From: Burkholderia paludis
Lineage (GTDB): Bacteria > Pseudomonadota > Gammaproteobacteria > Burkholderiales > Burkholderiaceae
Direction: 5' to 3'
DNA: 51,739 nucleotides
Assembly: GCF_000732615.1 (NCBI RefSeq)
Contig: NZ_JPGL01000072.1
Span: forward strand, 1-51,739
In this document: piece after piece, positions 10,151-19,325 of the stretch
Layout: every line of letters begins with the position of its first letter
How positions within the stretch are numbered: the first letter of the stretch is position 1
Made by a program: the position numbers and the translations under genes
Notes under the pieces: generated by a model
What the model was told of the DNA's origin: nothing
Seen by the model: only the letters and a program-made list of their open reading frames with translations
Databases searched by the model: none

Positions 10151-10799
10151 CCTCTGGTGGCCCGAACTGCTCGACGCGATCCGCGACACGCTGTCGATGG
10201 TCGCCGCGTCGGCCGCGATCGCCGCGCTGATCGGCATTCCGCTCGCGGTGATCCTCGTGACGACCGCGCCCGGCGGGATCTACGAACGGCGCGGCGTCAA
10301 TGCGGTGCTCGGCGCGCTCGTCAACGTGTTCCGCTCGACGCCGTTCATCATCCTGCTCGTCGCGCTGCTGCCGTTCACGCGCGTGCTGATCGGCACGACG
10401 ATCGGCGTGTGGGCGGCCGTCGTGCCGCTGTCGATCGCCGCGATCCCGTTCTTCGCGCGGATCGCCGAGGTGAGCCTGCGCGAAGTCGATCGCGGGCTGA
10501 TCGAGGCCGCGCTCGCGATGGGCGCGAAACGCCGCCACATCGTCTGGCACGTGCTGTTGCCCGAAGCGCTGCCCGGCATGCTCGGCGGCTTCACGATCAC
10601 CGTCGTCGCGCTGATCGGCTCGACCGCGATGGCGGGCGCCGTCGGCGCGGGCGGGCTCGGCGATCTCGCGATCCGCTATGGCTATCAGCGATTCGACACG
10701 ACCGTCATGGCGACCGTGATCGTGATCCTGATCGCACTCGTTTCGGCCGTGCAAATCACGGGCGACCGCCTGGTCCGACGCGTGACCCGGCGCACCTGA
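10143..10799 (+). CDS. MetI-like ABC transporter permease
   Basis: This inner-membrane permease of 218 residues has about five hydrophobic segments. It carries the coupling-loop motif EAALAMGAKRRHIVWHVLLPEA that contacts the ATPase (roughly residues 121-142), as in MetI. I choose ATG 10143 because GGAGG ends 9 nt upstream; an ATG nine codons earlier has no such site. The gene overlaps the ATPase gene by 8 bp, indicating translational coupling. Segment AMAGAVGAGGLGDLAIRYGYQ near the C terminus is typical of methionine-type permeases. Confidence 0.9.
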   Translation: MFDLWWPELLDAIRDTLSMVAASAAIAALIGIPLAVILVTTAPGGIYERRGVNAVLGALVNVFRSTPFIILLVALLPFTRVLIGTTIGVWAAVVPLSIAAIPFFARIAEVSLREVDRGLIEAALAMGAKRRHIVWHVLLPEALPGMLGGFTITVVALIGSTAMAGAVGAGGLGDLAIRYGYQRFDTTVMATVIVILIALVSAVQITGDRLVRRVTRRT

Positions 10800-10852
10800 G
10801 CGACGCCACGAGCGTCCGCTCGCTTCATCAACGATCCTGAGAGACCGAACAC

Positions 10853-11695
10853 ATGACCTTGCCCATCGGCGCACCGCGCGAATGGAACGGACAATTCGAG
10901 GAGGCGCTGTTTCTCGACGTGGCGCGGCGCCATCGTCCGGATTTCCCGGACAAGCTGGCCACGCCGCCGCGCGAGCCGCGCGACGACGACGAACGGGCCG
11001 CCGTCGCCGACTACTACACGAAGATGGCGTCGCACGACCTGTTCATCGTGCAGGTGGTCGCGAAGGCGATCGACACGCTGTTTCGCGACGATCCGCATTT
11101 CCAGCTGATCCTGTCGCGCCAGCTCGGCGACGACGGCGCGCATGCGGTGATCGGCCGCGAGCGCGTGACCGAATTGACGGGGCGCGATCCGCTGCCGGAA
11201 GTCGACCGGCTCGTCGCTGCCCACTGGGCGCGCATCGGCGACATCGCGGTGCGCGACGTCGCGGGCTTTCTCGCGTTCGAATGGCACTACGAGCTGCACA
11301 TCCTCGCGAAGCTGTGGATCCAGCGCAAGACCGGCCGCATCGGCGACGGCGCGATGCGCGAGCACGGCGAGAACCGGATCCGGCCGGACGAGGAATGGCA
11401 TCGCGTGCAGATCGTCCAGTGGTGGTTCGAGACGCTGAACGCGCTGCCGGCGGCCGAGCGCGACGCCCTGATCGATCGCGTGATCGCGGCCGACGAGGAA
11501 ACGCAGGCGCGGCTCGACGGCTATCTGCACGACGAGTACGCGCATACCGCCCACGTGTTCGGCGCGGACATCGCCGAGTACCGCGCGATCTACGACGACT
11601 GGCGGCGCGAGATCCTGTCGCGGCTGACCGGCCGCCGGCTCGGTGCGCTCGTGCCGCTGTCCGGCGAAGCCGTGCTGCAGGAAGCCGTCGCATGA
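10853..11695 (+). CDS. ferritin-like (putative di-iron) protein of unknown function
   Basis: This protein of 280 residues is largely helical and I do not recognise a named family. Spaced acidic/His pairs look like ferritin-fold metal ligands: D93/D94 with H97, E143 with H145/E147/H149, E181 with H183, and D227/E228 with H231. Those sites fall in four separate predicted helices. There is no signal peptide or membrane segment. It lies between the permease gene and an acyl-CoA-dehydrogenase-like gene and overlaps the latter by 4 bp. A role as an oxygenase or metal-dependent partner in degrading the imported compound is inference. Confidence 0.75.
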   Translation: MTLPIGAPREWNGQFEEALFLDVARRHRPDFPDKLATPPREPRDDDERAAVADYYTKMASHDLFIVQVVAKAIDTLFRDDPHFQLILSRQLGDDGAHAVIGRERVTELTGRDPLPEVDRLVAAHWARIGDIAVRDVAGFLAFEWHYELHILAKLWIQRKTGRIGDGAMREHGENRIRPDEEWHRVQIVQWWFETLNALPAAERDALIDRVIAADEETQARLDGYLHDEYAHTAHVFGADIAEYRAIYDDWRREILSRLTGRRLGALVPLSGEAVLQEAVA

Positions 11696-12903
11696 ACGAT
11701 CCGCGTGGCCCGGCGGCCTTCGCGCCGGAAACCGATGCGCCCGCCCTCGATCGCGCCGCGCTGGCGCGCGCGATCGACGCGTTGCGCACGACGGCCGCCG
11801 CGCGCGACCGCGCCGGCGGTCACGCGGCGCACGAAAAACAGTGGCTCGCCGATGCGGGCCTGCTGACGCTCGCGGTGCCGCGCGCGTTCGGCGGGCAGGA
11901 AGCCGCGTGGCCCGACATCTACGAGGCGATCCGGCAGATCGCGCGGGTCGACAGCGCGCTTGCGCATCTCGTCGGGTTCCAGTGCCTGCAGGTGGTGAGC
12001 GTCGACGTCTGGGGCAGCGCCGAGCAGCGCGAGCGCTATCTGCGCGGCACGGTCGAGCAGCGCTGGTGGTGGGGCAATGCGGTCAATCCGCTCGACACGC
12101 GGCTCGTGGCGACCGCGACGCCGGACGGCGGCTACCGGCTCGACGGCGTGAAGGGCTTCTGCTCGGGCACGCGCGGCTCGCAGCGGATGACGGTGTCCGC
12201 GCACGATCCGGACATCGGCCGCAGCGTGTTCGGCGTGGTGCCGACCGGGCGTGCGGGGATCACGGTCAACGAAGACTGGGATCCGATCGGCCAGCGCCAG
12301 ACCGACAGCGGCAGCGTGCGCTTCGACGGCGTGACGCTCGCGGCGGACGAGGTGCTGCATCGTTCCGAGGCGCCGCCGACGCCGCGCGCGACGCTGCGCA
12401 CGCTCGTGTCGCAACTGGTGCTGACCAATCTGTTCGTCGGGCTCGCGGAGGGTGCGCTGGCCGAGGCGCGCGACTACGTGCTGCAGCACGGCAGGCCGTG
12501 GATACAGTCGGATGTCGCGCAGGCGGGCGACGATCCGTACACGCTGCAGCGCTTCGGCGACATGCGCGTGCGGGCGCTTGCCGCGGCCGCGCTGGCCGAT
12601 CGCGCGGCCGGCGCGTTGCAGCGCGCCTGGGCGCGGCAGGATGCGCTGACGGCGGACGAGCGCGCCGACGCGGCGCTGGCGGTATCGGAAGCGAAGATCG
12701 TCGCGCAGCGCGCGGCGCTCGAGAACGGCGAGGCGCTGTTCGACGCGTGCGGCGCACGCGCGACGGCCGCGTCGCTCGGGCTCGACCGCTTCTGGCGGAA
12801 CGCGCGCACGCATACGTTGCACGATCCGCTCGACTACCGGCTGCGCGACGTGGGACGGTTCGCGCTGAGCGGGGAACGGCCGGCCGCGTCGCTCTATACG
12901 TGA
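11692..12903 (+). CDS. acyl-CoA dehydrogenase-like flavoprotein (SfnB/DszC type)
   Basis: This protein of 403 residues has the acyl-CoA dehydrogenase fold: an N-terminal helical domain, a central beta domain and a C-terminal four-helix bundle. Central segments are YRLDGVKGFCSGTRGS and WDPIGQRQTDSGSVRFDGV. Homologs near sulfur-assimilation genes (SfnB, DszC) act as flavin monooxygenases on sulfones or sulfides rather than as dehydrogenases. The start overlaps the preceding stop as ATGA. It closes the operon and stops 16 bp before the convergent exported-protein gene. The exact reaction is not visible in the sequence. Confidence 0.87.
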   Translation: MNDPRGPAAFAPETDAPALDRAALARAIDALRTTAAARDRAGGHAAHEKQWLADAGLLTLAVPRAFGGQEAAWPDIYEAIRQIARVDSALAHLVGFQCLQVVSVDVWGSAEQRERYLRGTVEQRWWWGNAVNPLDTRLVATATPDGGYRLDGVKGFCSGTRGSQRMTVSAHDPDIGRSVFGVVPTGRAGITVNEDWDPIGQRQTDSGSVRFDGVTLAADEVLHRSEAPPTPRATLRTLVSQLVLTNLFVGLAEGALAEARDYVLQHGRPWIQSDVAQAGDDPYTLQRFGDMRVRALAAAALADRAAGALQRAWARQDALTADERADAALAVSEAKIVAQRAALENGEALFDACGARATAASLGLDRFWRNARTHTLHDPLDYRLRDVGRFALSGERPAASLYT

Positions 12904-12919
12904 GTGAGCGCGCGCTCCG

Positions 12920-13741
12920 TCATTGCTCGACGGAGGGCGGGCCTTCCGTCGGCGCGGGCCCGGGCGTCGGCGCCGGCGCCGGCGTGCCCGCCAGCGGGGT
13001 GCCGGTTTCGGTCCCGGCGCGCTGGTACGACGCCAGTTCGTTCGAATAGCGCGCCGTTCGCGTCCCGTTCACGTCGTAGTACTCCTCGACCGACTTGACC
13101 CAGCGGCCCACGGCCGGCACGTACCAGAACGCCTTGTAGGTCTTGCCGGTCTGTTCCGCCGTGCCGTTGTTGCGGCTCTGCATCACGATCGTCGAGCCGC
13201 CCGCGTTGCGCGATACGCCGGAGGTGATCGACTGTCCCGGCGCGGTCTCGGCCTTCCACGTGCCTTCGGCCTCGATCTTGATCGCATCGAACTTGCCGCC
13301 GGCCACGGTGACGGTGTCGGGGCCGACGACCTTGTAGTGCGTGTCGTACGCCTCCGATGCATGTTGCGGATTCGGATGCGACTCGCTGTAGCTCACCGTC
13401 CACGTCTTGCCGGCCTTCAGCGGAAACGCCAGCGGACGGTTCACCACGATTTCCGTGCCGTTGACGCTGCGCGAACGGCTCCAGTCCGTATCGACGATCA
13501 GTTCGCGCGGCGCCTGCGTCGTGCCGCTCTGCCGGGTCTCGACATAGAGGTGCTCGGCCGTCGCACGCTGCACCGAAATCTGGTCGCGGGTCTGGCGCCA
13601 GCCGTTCGGGCCGATTTCGACGGTGTTGATGTAGGTCCAGGTATCGCCCGGTTTCAGCGTCGGGGCTGCGATCGACTGGGCGAGCGCGACGCCGGGCAGC
13701 GCGGCGCAGAGTGACAACGCGACAAGTATTTTCGTTTTCAT
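12920..13741 (-). CDS. exported protein of unknown function
   Basis: This protein of 273 residues has a clear Sec signal peptide (MKTKILVALSLCAALPGVALAQ), so it is periplasmic or secreted. The mature part is predicted mostly beta, with segments such as LKPGDTWTYINTVEIG, LKAGKTWTVSYSE and VAGGKFDAIKIEAEGTW. The C terminus is Pro/Ala/Gly-rich (about the last 30 residues). I do not recognise a named family. The ATG at 13741 is chosen because it begins the signal peptide; an in-frame ATG 22 codons upstream would bury it. The gene is convergent with the sulfur operon and divergent from the zinc cluster, with no shared function evident. Confidence 0.75.
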   Translation of the reverse strand: MKTKILVALSLCAALPGVALAQSIAAPTLKPGDTWTYINTVEIGPNGWRQTRDQISVQRATAEHLYVETRQSGTTQAPRELIVDTDWSRSRSVNGTEIVVNRPLAFPLKAGKTWTVSYSESHPNPQHASEAYDTHYKVVGPDTVTVAGGKFDAIKIEAEGTWKAETAPGQSITSGVSRNAGGSTIVMQSRNNGTAEQTGKTYKAFWYVPAVGRWVKSVEEYYDVNGTRTARYSNELASYQRAGTETGTPLAGTPAPAPTPGPAPTEGPPSVEQ

Positions 13742-13864
13742 GGTGGGAAGAGGGCCATCGGTCTCGCCGGCAAGCTTATCAACCCGACCTTTCAATCGGC
13801 ATGCCATGCGCGGCGCCGCCGCACCGTGAATCGCCGCCGGACGACCGGCCTGCTGGACGTCCGA

Positions 13865-13901
13865 AATGATATGTTATATCGTTGCGATACAATATATCAT
13901 T
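13865..13901. promoter_or_regulatory. Zur-like operator in front of the zinc-starvation operon
   Basis: Arms AATGATATGTTATATCG and CGATACAATATATCATT flank a TTG spacer; 15 of 17 arm positions are complementary. Each half also contains a small GATAY-N3-ATATC dyad. AT-rich palindromes containing TGTTATA are typical of Zur sites, and the genes downstream form a recognised zinc-limitation set. It ends 33 bp before the ATG of the first gene. Confidence 0.65.
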
Positions 13902-13933
13902 CGATCCTCAACGTTCTCTTCCGGAATCGCCCG

Positions 13934-15142
<1,209 letters not shown>

Positions 15143-15202
15143 CCTGAACGCGCGCTGCCTGCTTCGATCCGGACGCAGACGGCGCGCCACCGGATTCCGA
15201 GC

Positions 15203-16123
15203 ATGAATGCAGCCCTTCCCGACGTATCCCTGACCGATGCCGCACCGGGCCACCGCCCGCTCGAATGGGTCGGCATGCAGGGCATCGACCTGCCTGTCGC
15301 GGTGGCCGAGCCCGGCTGCCGGCGCGACGTGCACGCGCGCGCCGACGTACAGATCGACCTGCCCGAGCCGCACGTGAAAGGCATCCACATGTCGCGGCTG
15401 TACCGGCTGCTCGACTGGCTCGCGCAGGATGAGGCGCTGTCGCCCGCCGCGCTGCAGCGCGTGCTGCGCGCGATGGTCGACAGCCACCGCGATTGCGACA
15501 CGCGCAGCGCGCGCGTGCGGTTGCGCTTCGACCTGCTGGCGCGCCGCGCGGCGCTCGTGACCGAGGGGCTGGCCGGGTGGAAGGCTTATCCGGTCCGGAT
15601 CGATGCGATGCTGGCCGGCGACGCGCTCGAGCTGCGCGCGCAGGTGACGGTCGCCTATTCGTCGACGTGCCCGTGCTCGGCGGCGCTGTCGCGGCACTGG
15701 GTCGAGCAGGCGTTCCTGACGGCATTCGGCCGCGAGGACCGCGTGGACCCGGCCGCGGTTGCCGCATGGCTGAAACGGCATGCGACGGCCGCCACGCCGC
15801 ACAGCCAGCGCAGCGAGGCCGTCGTGAGCGTCGGGTTGCCCGCCGACGGCGCGGCGCTGGGGCTGATCGACCTGGTCGACCGCGTCGAACGCGCGCTCGG
15901 CACGCCGGTGCAGACGGCCGTCAAGCGTGCGGACGAACAGGCGTTCGCGGTGCTGAACGGCGAGAACCTGATGTTCGTCGAGGATGCCGCGCGCCGCGTG
16001 CAGGCCGCGCTCGACGGCCGGCATGCGAGCCCGCGCGTTCGCGTGCGTCATCTGGAAAGCCTGCATCCGCACGATGCGGTGGCCTGGGCCGCACCGGTTC
16101 GCGAAGGCGCGCACGCATGCTGA
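15203..16123 (+). CDS. folE2: GTP cyclohydrolase FolE2 (type IB)
   Basis: This enzyme of 306 residues converts GTP to 7,8-dihydroneopterin triphosphate, the first step of folate synthesis. Type IB enzymes work without zinc, so they back up FolE under zinc limitation. Family features are GIHMSRLYRLL near 60-70, the Cys site STCPCSAALSRHW (C156, C158, H164) and PHSQRSEA. It lies 60 bp after the COG0523 gene, and its end overlaps the QueD-like gene by 7 bp. Length fits the family (about 260-310). Confidence 0.92.
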   Translation: MNAALPDVSLTDAAPGHRPLEWVGMQGIDLPVAVAEPGCRRDVHARADVQIDLPEPHVKGIHMSRLYRLLDWLAQDEALSPAALQRVLRAMVDSHRDCDTRSARVRLRFDLLARRAALVTEGLAGWKAYPVRIDAMLAGDALELRAQVTVAYSSTCPCSAALSRHWVEQAFLTAFGREDRVDPAAVAAWLKRHATAATPHSQRSEAVVSVGLPADGAALGLIDLVDRVERALGTPVQTAVKRADEQAFAVLNGENLMFVEDAARRVQAALDGRHASPRVRVRHLESLHPHDAVAWAAPVREGAHAC

Positions 16124-16698
16124 TCCGCAAGCTGTTCCGGTTCGAGAATGCGCACGTCGTGCGAGGCTGCAGCACGCGGCGCTGCTCGCATTCGATCCAC
16201 GGCCATTCGTACCGTGTCGAGCTGCTGCTCGAGGCGCATGCGCTGGACCACGGCCAGATGGTCTACGACTTCGGGCTGCTCAAGGGCGACGTGCGCGACC
16301 TGATCGACGCATTCGATCATGCGGTGACGCTGTGGTCGGATGACGATCCGCGCTATGTCGAGGACATGCGCCGTCATTCGGAGCGCTGGGTGCTGCTGCC
16401 CGTGTCGCCGAGCGCGGAACAGTTCTCGCGCGTGTTCTTCCGGCTCGTCGACGCGGCGCTGGGCGGCACACGCATGACGAACGGCGAAGCCGGCGTGCGA
16501 CTGCATTCGGTCATCGTGCACGAGACCGAGACCGGCTACGCGCAGTGCTTTCGCGGCGACGCATTCAATCCGCGCATGGGCCGCATCGAGCTCGAAGCGA
16601 TCACGTTCGCGCCGGCCATCGCCGCGCAGTGGCGCGATCCGGGCCTGTTCGACCGGCTCAGGCGCATCGACTCCCTTTCCACGCAGGAATCCTCATGA
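16117..16698 (+). CDS. 6-pyruvoyl-tetrahydropterin synthase/QueD-like protein
   Basis: This protein of 193 residues is longer than QueD (about 120). It keeps the three-His metal site of the family: H13 in FENAHVV and H28/H30 in IHGHSY. The catalytic Cys motif differs: C23 is followed by four residues before HGH, whereas QueD has C-x3-HGH. An insert at about 75-105 includes DDDPRYVEDMRRH. It overlaps folE2 upstream by 7 bp and the carbonic anhydrase-like gene downstream by 4 bp (ATGA). A role in folate or queuosine-type pterin chemistry under zinc limitation is inference; the exact reaction is open. Confidence 0.82.
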   Translation: MLIRKLFRFENAHVVRGCSTRRCSHSIHGHSYRVELLLEAHALDHGQMVYDFGLLKGDVRDLIDAFDHAVTLWSDDDPRYVEDMRRHSERWVLLPVSPSAEQFSRVFFRLVDAALGGTRMTNGEAGVRLHSVIVHETETGYAQCFRGDAFNPRMGRIELEAITFAPAIAAQWRDPGLFDRLRRIDSLSTQESS

Positions 16699-17255
16699 TC
16701 CGGAAGAACCCGCGCGGCGACCTGCCGCAGATTCACCCGAATGCATTCGTCGATCCGACCGCCATCCTGTGCGGGCTGGTGGTCGTCGAGGAAAACGTGT
16801 TCATCGGCCCGTACGCGGTGATCCGCGCGGACGAAACGGACGCGGACGGCCGGATCGCGCCGATCGTGATCGGCGCGCATTCGAACATCCAGGACGGCGT
16901 CGTGATTCATTCCAAGTCGGGCGCGAGCGTCACGATCGGCCGGCATACGTCGATCGCGCATCGCGCCATCGTCCACGGGCCGTGCAGGGTCGGCGACGGC
17001 GTGTTCGTCGGATTCAACAGCGTGCTGTTCAACTGCACGATCGACGACGGTTGCGTCGTGCGCTACAACGCGGTCGTCGACGGCTGCCACCTGCCGCCGG
17101 GCTTCTACGTGCGCTCGACCGAACGCATCGGGCCGGAAACCGATCTTGCCGCGTTGCCGCAGGTGACGGCCGACGCGAGCGATTTCTCCGAGGACGTCGC
17201 GCGCACGAACAATGCGCTGGTGCTCGGCTACAAGCACATCCAGAACGAGTTCTGA
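16695..17255 (+). CDS. gamma-class carbonic anhydrase-like protein
   Basis: This protein of 186 residues has the left-handed beta-helix hexapeptide repeats of the gamma-carbonic anhydrase/YrdA group (IGPYAVIRAD, IQDGVVIHS, VGFNSVLF). H72, H89 and H94 match the three metal ligands of the archaeal Cam enzyme, including the five-residue spacing of the last two. Gamma enzymes can use iron or other metals, which fits replacement of zinc-dependent carbonic anhydrases during starvation. It starts in an ATGA overlap with the QueD-like gene and ends 3 bp before the dihydroorotase gene. Catalytic activity is not proven. Confidence 0.85.
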   Translation: MIRKNPRGDLPQIHPNAFVDPTAILCGLVVVEENVFIGPYAVIRADETDADGRIAPIVIGAHSNIQDGVVIHSKSGASVTIGRHTSIAHRAIVHGPCRVGDGVFVGFNSVLFNCTIDDGCVVRYNAVVDGCHLPPGFYVRSTERIGPETDLAALPQVTADASDFSEDVARTNNALVLGYKHIQNEF

Positions 17256-17258
17256 GCG

Positions 17259-18638
17259 ATGGGCGAGTGGCTGCGATGTGAAGCGGACGACCGGGCGACG
17301 CGACGCCACGCCGACCTGCTCGTGCACGGCGGCACCGTGATGACGCCCGGCGGCGCGGAACGGCTCGACGTTGCGTGCGCGGAGGGCCGGGTGGTCGCGC
17401 TCGGCGCACTGCGCGGCAGCTGGAGCGCCGACACGCTGCTCGATGCGGGCGGGCTGCATGTCCTGCCGGGCGTCGTCGACAGCCAGGTGCATTTTCGCGA
17501 ACCGGGGCTGACGCACAAGGAAACCATCGAGGCGGGGACGCGCGGCGCGGTGCTCGGCGGCGTCACGACGATCTTCGAGATGCCCAATACGCATCCGCTG
17601 ACGCTCGGCGAGCAGGATCTGCAGGCGAAGCTGGATCTGGCGCGCGGGCGGGCGTGGTGCGACTACGCGTTCTATCTCGGCGGCTCGGCCGTGAACGCCG
17701 AACGGCTGCCGGCGCTCGAGCGCCTGCCCGGCTGTGCGGGCGTGAAGGTCTTCATGGGCAGTTCGTTCGGCGATCTGCTGGCCGACGACGAAACCGTATT
17801 GCGGCGGATCCTGCGCAACGGGCGGCGGCGCATGGCCGTGCATGCGGAGGACGAGGCGCGGCTGCGCGAACGCCGCGCGCTCGTGGAGGCGAGCGGCGAC
17901 GTGCGCGACCATCCGCGCTGGCGCGACGAGGAAAGCGCGCTGGCCGCGACGCGGCGCATCGTCGGGCTGGCCGCGCAGGCGGGGCGCCGGCTGCATGTCT
18001 TGCATGTGTCGACGGCCGGCGAAATGGCGCTGCTTGCGCAGCACCGGCGGCACGTGACGGTCGAGGTCACCCCGCATCACCTGAGCCTGCATGCGCCCGA
18101 TTGCTACGAGCGGCTGGGCACGCTGGCGCAGATGAATCCGCCGGTGCGCGAGCGGCATCACCAGCAGGCGCTGTGGCAGGCCGTGCGCGACGGCGTGGTC
18201 GACGTGATCGGCAGCGATCACGCACCGCATACGCGCGACGAAAAGCGCCGGCCCTATCCGCAGTCGCCGAGCGGGATGACCGGCGTGCAGACGCTGTTGC
18301 CGCTGATGCTCGATCACGTGCAGGCGGGCCGCCTGAGCCTCGAACGGCTGGTCGACCTGACCAGCGCCGGGCCGGCGCGCGTGTTCGGCATCGCGGGCAA
18401 GGGGCGCATCGCGGCGGGTTACGACGCCGATTTCAGCATCGTCGACCTGCGCGCGCGGCGGATCATCCGCGACGAATGGATCGCCAGCGTCAGCGGCTGG
18501 ACGCCGTACGACGGATGCGCGGTCACGGGCTGGCCCGTGCATACGGTCGTGCGCGGGCACGTCGCCGTGCGCGACGGCGCGCTGAACGGCCGGCCGGCGG
18601 GGCAGGCCGTCACGTTCCTGGATGCCTGGCCTGCATAG
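17259..18638 (+). CDS. dihydroorotase paralog with altered metal motif
   Basis: This protein of 459 residues belongs to the dihydroorotase branch of the amidohydrolases, which act in pyrimidine synthesis. The first metal motif reads DSQVHFREPGLTHKE: Q76 replaces the first His of the usual HxH, while H78 is kept. The bridging-lysine site (K163 in GVKVFMGSS), H195 (VHAED), H249 (LHVST) and catalytic D320 (GSDHAPH) remain. It is last in the zinc-starvation operon, where such paralogs are thought to back up a zinc-rich PyrC. The loss of one ligand could reflect a lower zinc need or altered activity. Confidence 0.85.
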   Translation: MGEWLRCEADDRATRRHADLLVHGGTVMTPGGAERLDVACAEGRVVALGALRGSWSADTLLDAGGLHVLPGVVDSQVHFREPGLTHKETIEAGTRGAVLGGVTTIFEMPNTHPLTLGEQDLQAKLDLARGRAWCDYAFYLGGSAVNAERLPALERLPGCAGVKVFMGSSFGDLLADDETVLRRILRNGRRRMAVHAEDEARLRERRALVEASGDVRDHPRWRDEESALAATRRIVGLAAQAGRRLHVLHVSTAGEMALLAQHRRHVTVEVTPHHLSLHAPDCYERLGTLAQMNPPVRERHHQQALWQAVRDGVVDVIGSDHAPHTRDEKRRPYPQSPSGMTGVQTLLPLMLDHVQAGRLSLERLVDLTSAGPARVFGIAGKGRIAAGYDADFSIVDLRARRIIRDEWIASVSGWTPYDGCAVTGWPVHTVVRGHVAVRDGALNGRPAGQAVTFLDAWPA

Positions 18639-18671
18639 GGAGCGCATGCGCGTGCCCCATGCAGCCCGACC

Positions 18672-19136
18672 CTAGATCGGCAGGCGAACCGTCTGCTTGA
18701 TGCGCTTCAGCGGAATTTCGGTCTCGACGTTGCGCACGCCTTCGATCTGCGTGAGCGTTTCCATCTGGAAACGCTGGTAGTCGTCGAGATCCCGGGCGAT
18801 CACGCGCAGCAGGTAATCGTAGCTGCCGGCCATCAGGTGACATTCGAGCACCTCGGGCGCCTGCTCGATCTCGCGCGCGAAGCGTTCGACGGTCGCCTTG
18901 TCCTGGCGCTCCAGCGTGACGCGCACGAACGCGGTGAACCGGAGGTCGACCGACGCGGGGTTCAGCAGCGCCACATAGGCGTCGATCACGCCCTGTTCCT
19001 CGAGCAGGTGAACGCGGCGCAGGCACGGCGTGGCCGACAGCCCGGCCTGCTGCGCGAGTTCGGCGTTCGTCTGGTTGGAATTCCGTTGCAACGCACGCAG
19101 GATGCGCCGGTCGATCGCGTCCAGTTTGATTGACAT
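18672..19136 (-). CDS. Lrp/AsnC family transcriptional regulator
   Basis: This DNA-binding protein of 154 residues has an N-terminal winged helix (NAELAQQAGLSATPCLRRVHLLEEQGVI, about residues 25-52). A C-terminal RAM/ligand domain follows with LMAGSYDYLLRVIARDLDDYQRF. It is divergent from a LysE-type amino-acid exporter gene across 189 bp that contain a perfect dyad, a common arrangement in which an amino-acid-sensing Lrp controls an exporter. The ATG at 19136 is the first Met of the conserved N terminus. Confidence 0.92.
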   Translation of the reverse strand: MSIKLDAIDRRILRALQRNSNQTNAELAQQAGLSATPCLRRVHLLEEQGVIDAYVALLNPASVDLRFTAFVRVTLERQDKATVERFAREIEQAPEVLECHLMAGSYDYLLRVIARDLDDYQRFQMETLTQIEGVRNVETEIPLKRIKQTVRLPI

Positions 19137-19183
19137 CTTTGACTGCCAGTTGTGTGATTTGTAGAGAATAGCGCCAAACTGGG

Positions 19184-19198
19184 TGGCTAAAATAGCCA
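19184..19198. promoter_or_regulatory. perfect dyad in the lrp/lysE spacer
   Basis: TGGCTAAAATAGCCA is a perfect 6-3-6 inverted repeat in the AT-richer middle of the divergent spacer. It is a likely operator for the adjacent Lrp-type regulator. Confidence 0.5.
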
Positions 19199-19325
19199 AA
19201 TACGCATCCAATCTCCACCGGAGGACGTCGATAATCTGACGACCGGCCGGCCTGTACGCCACGCTGTCGTTGCATCGGGCTTGCCATTCCCGCCCGCCCG
19301 CCTGTCCCTTTTCCGGAGCTTTCCC

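Noticed and set aside
7445..10237. 930-codon minus-strand frame across the sulfur operon
   Set aside because: It spans several clear plus-strand genes with recognised motifs, and its own translation has none.
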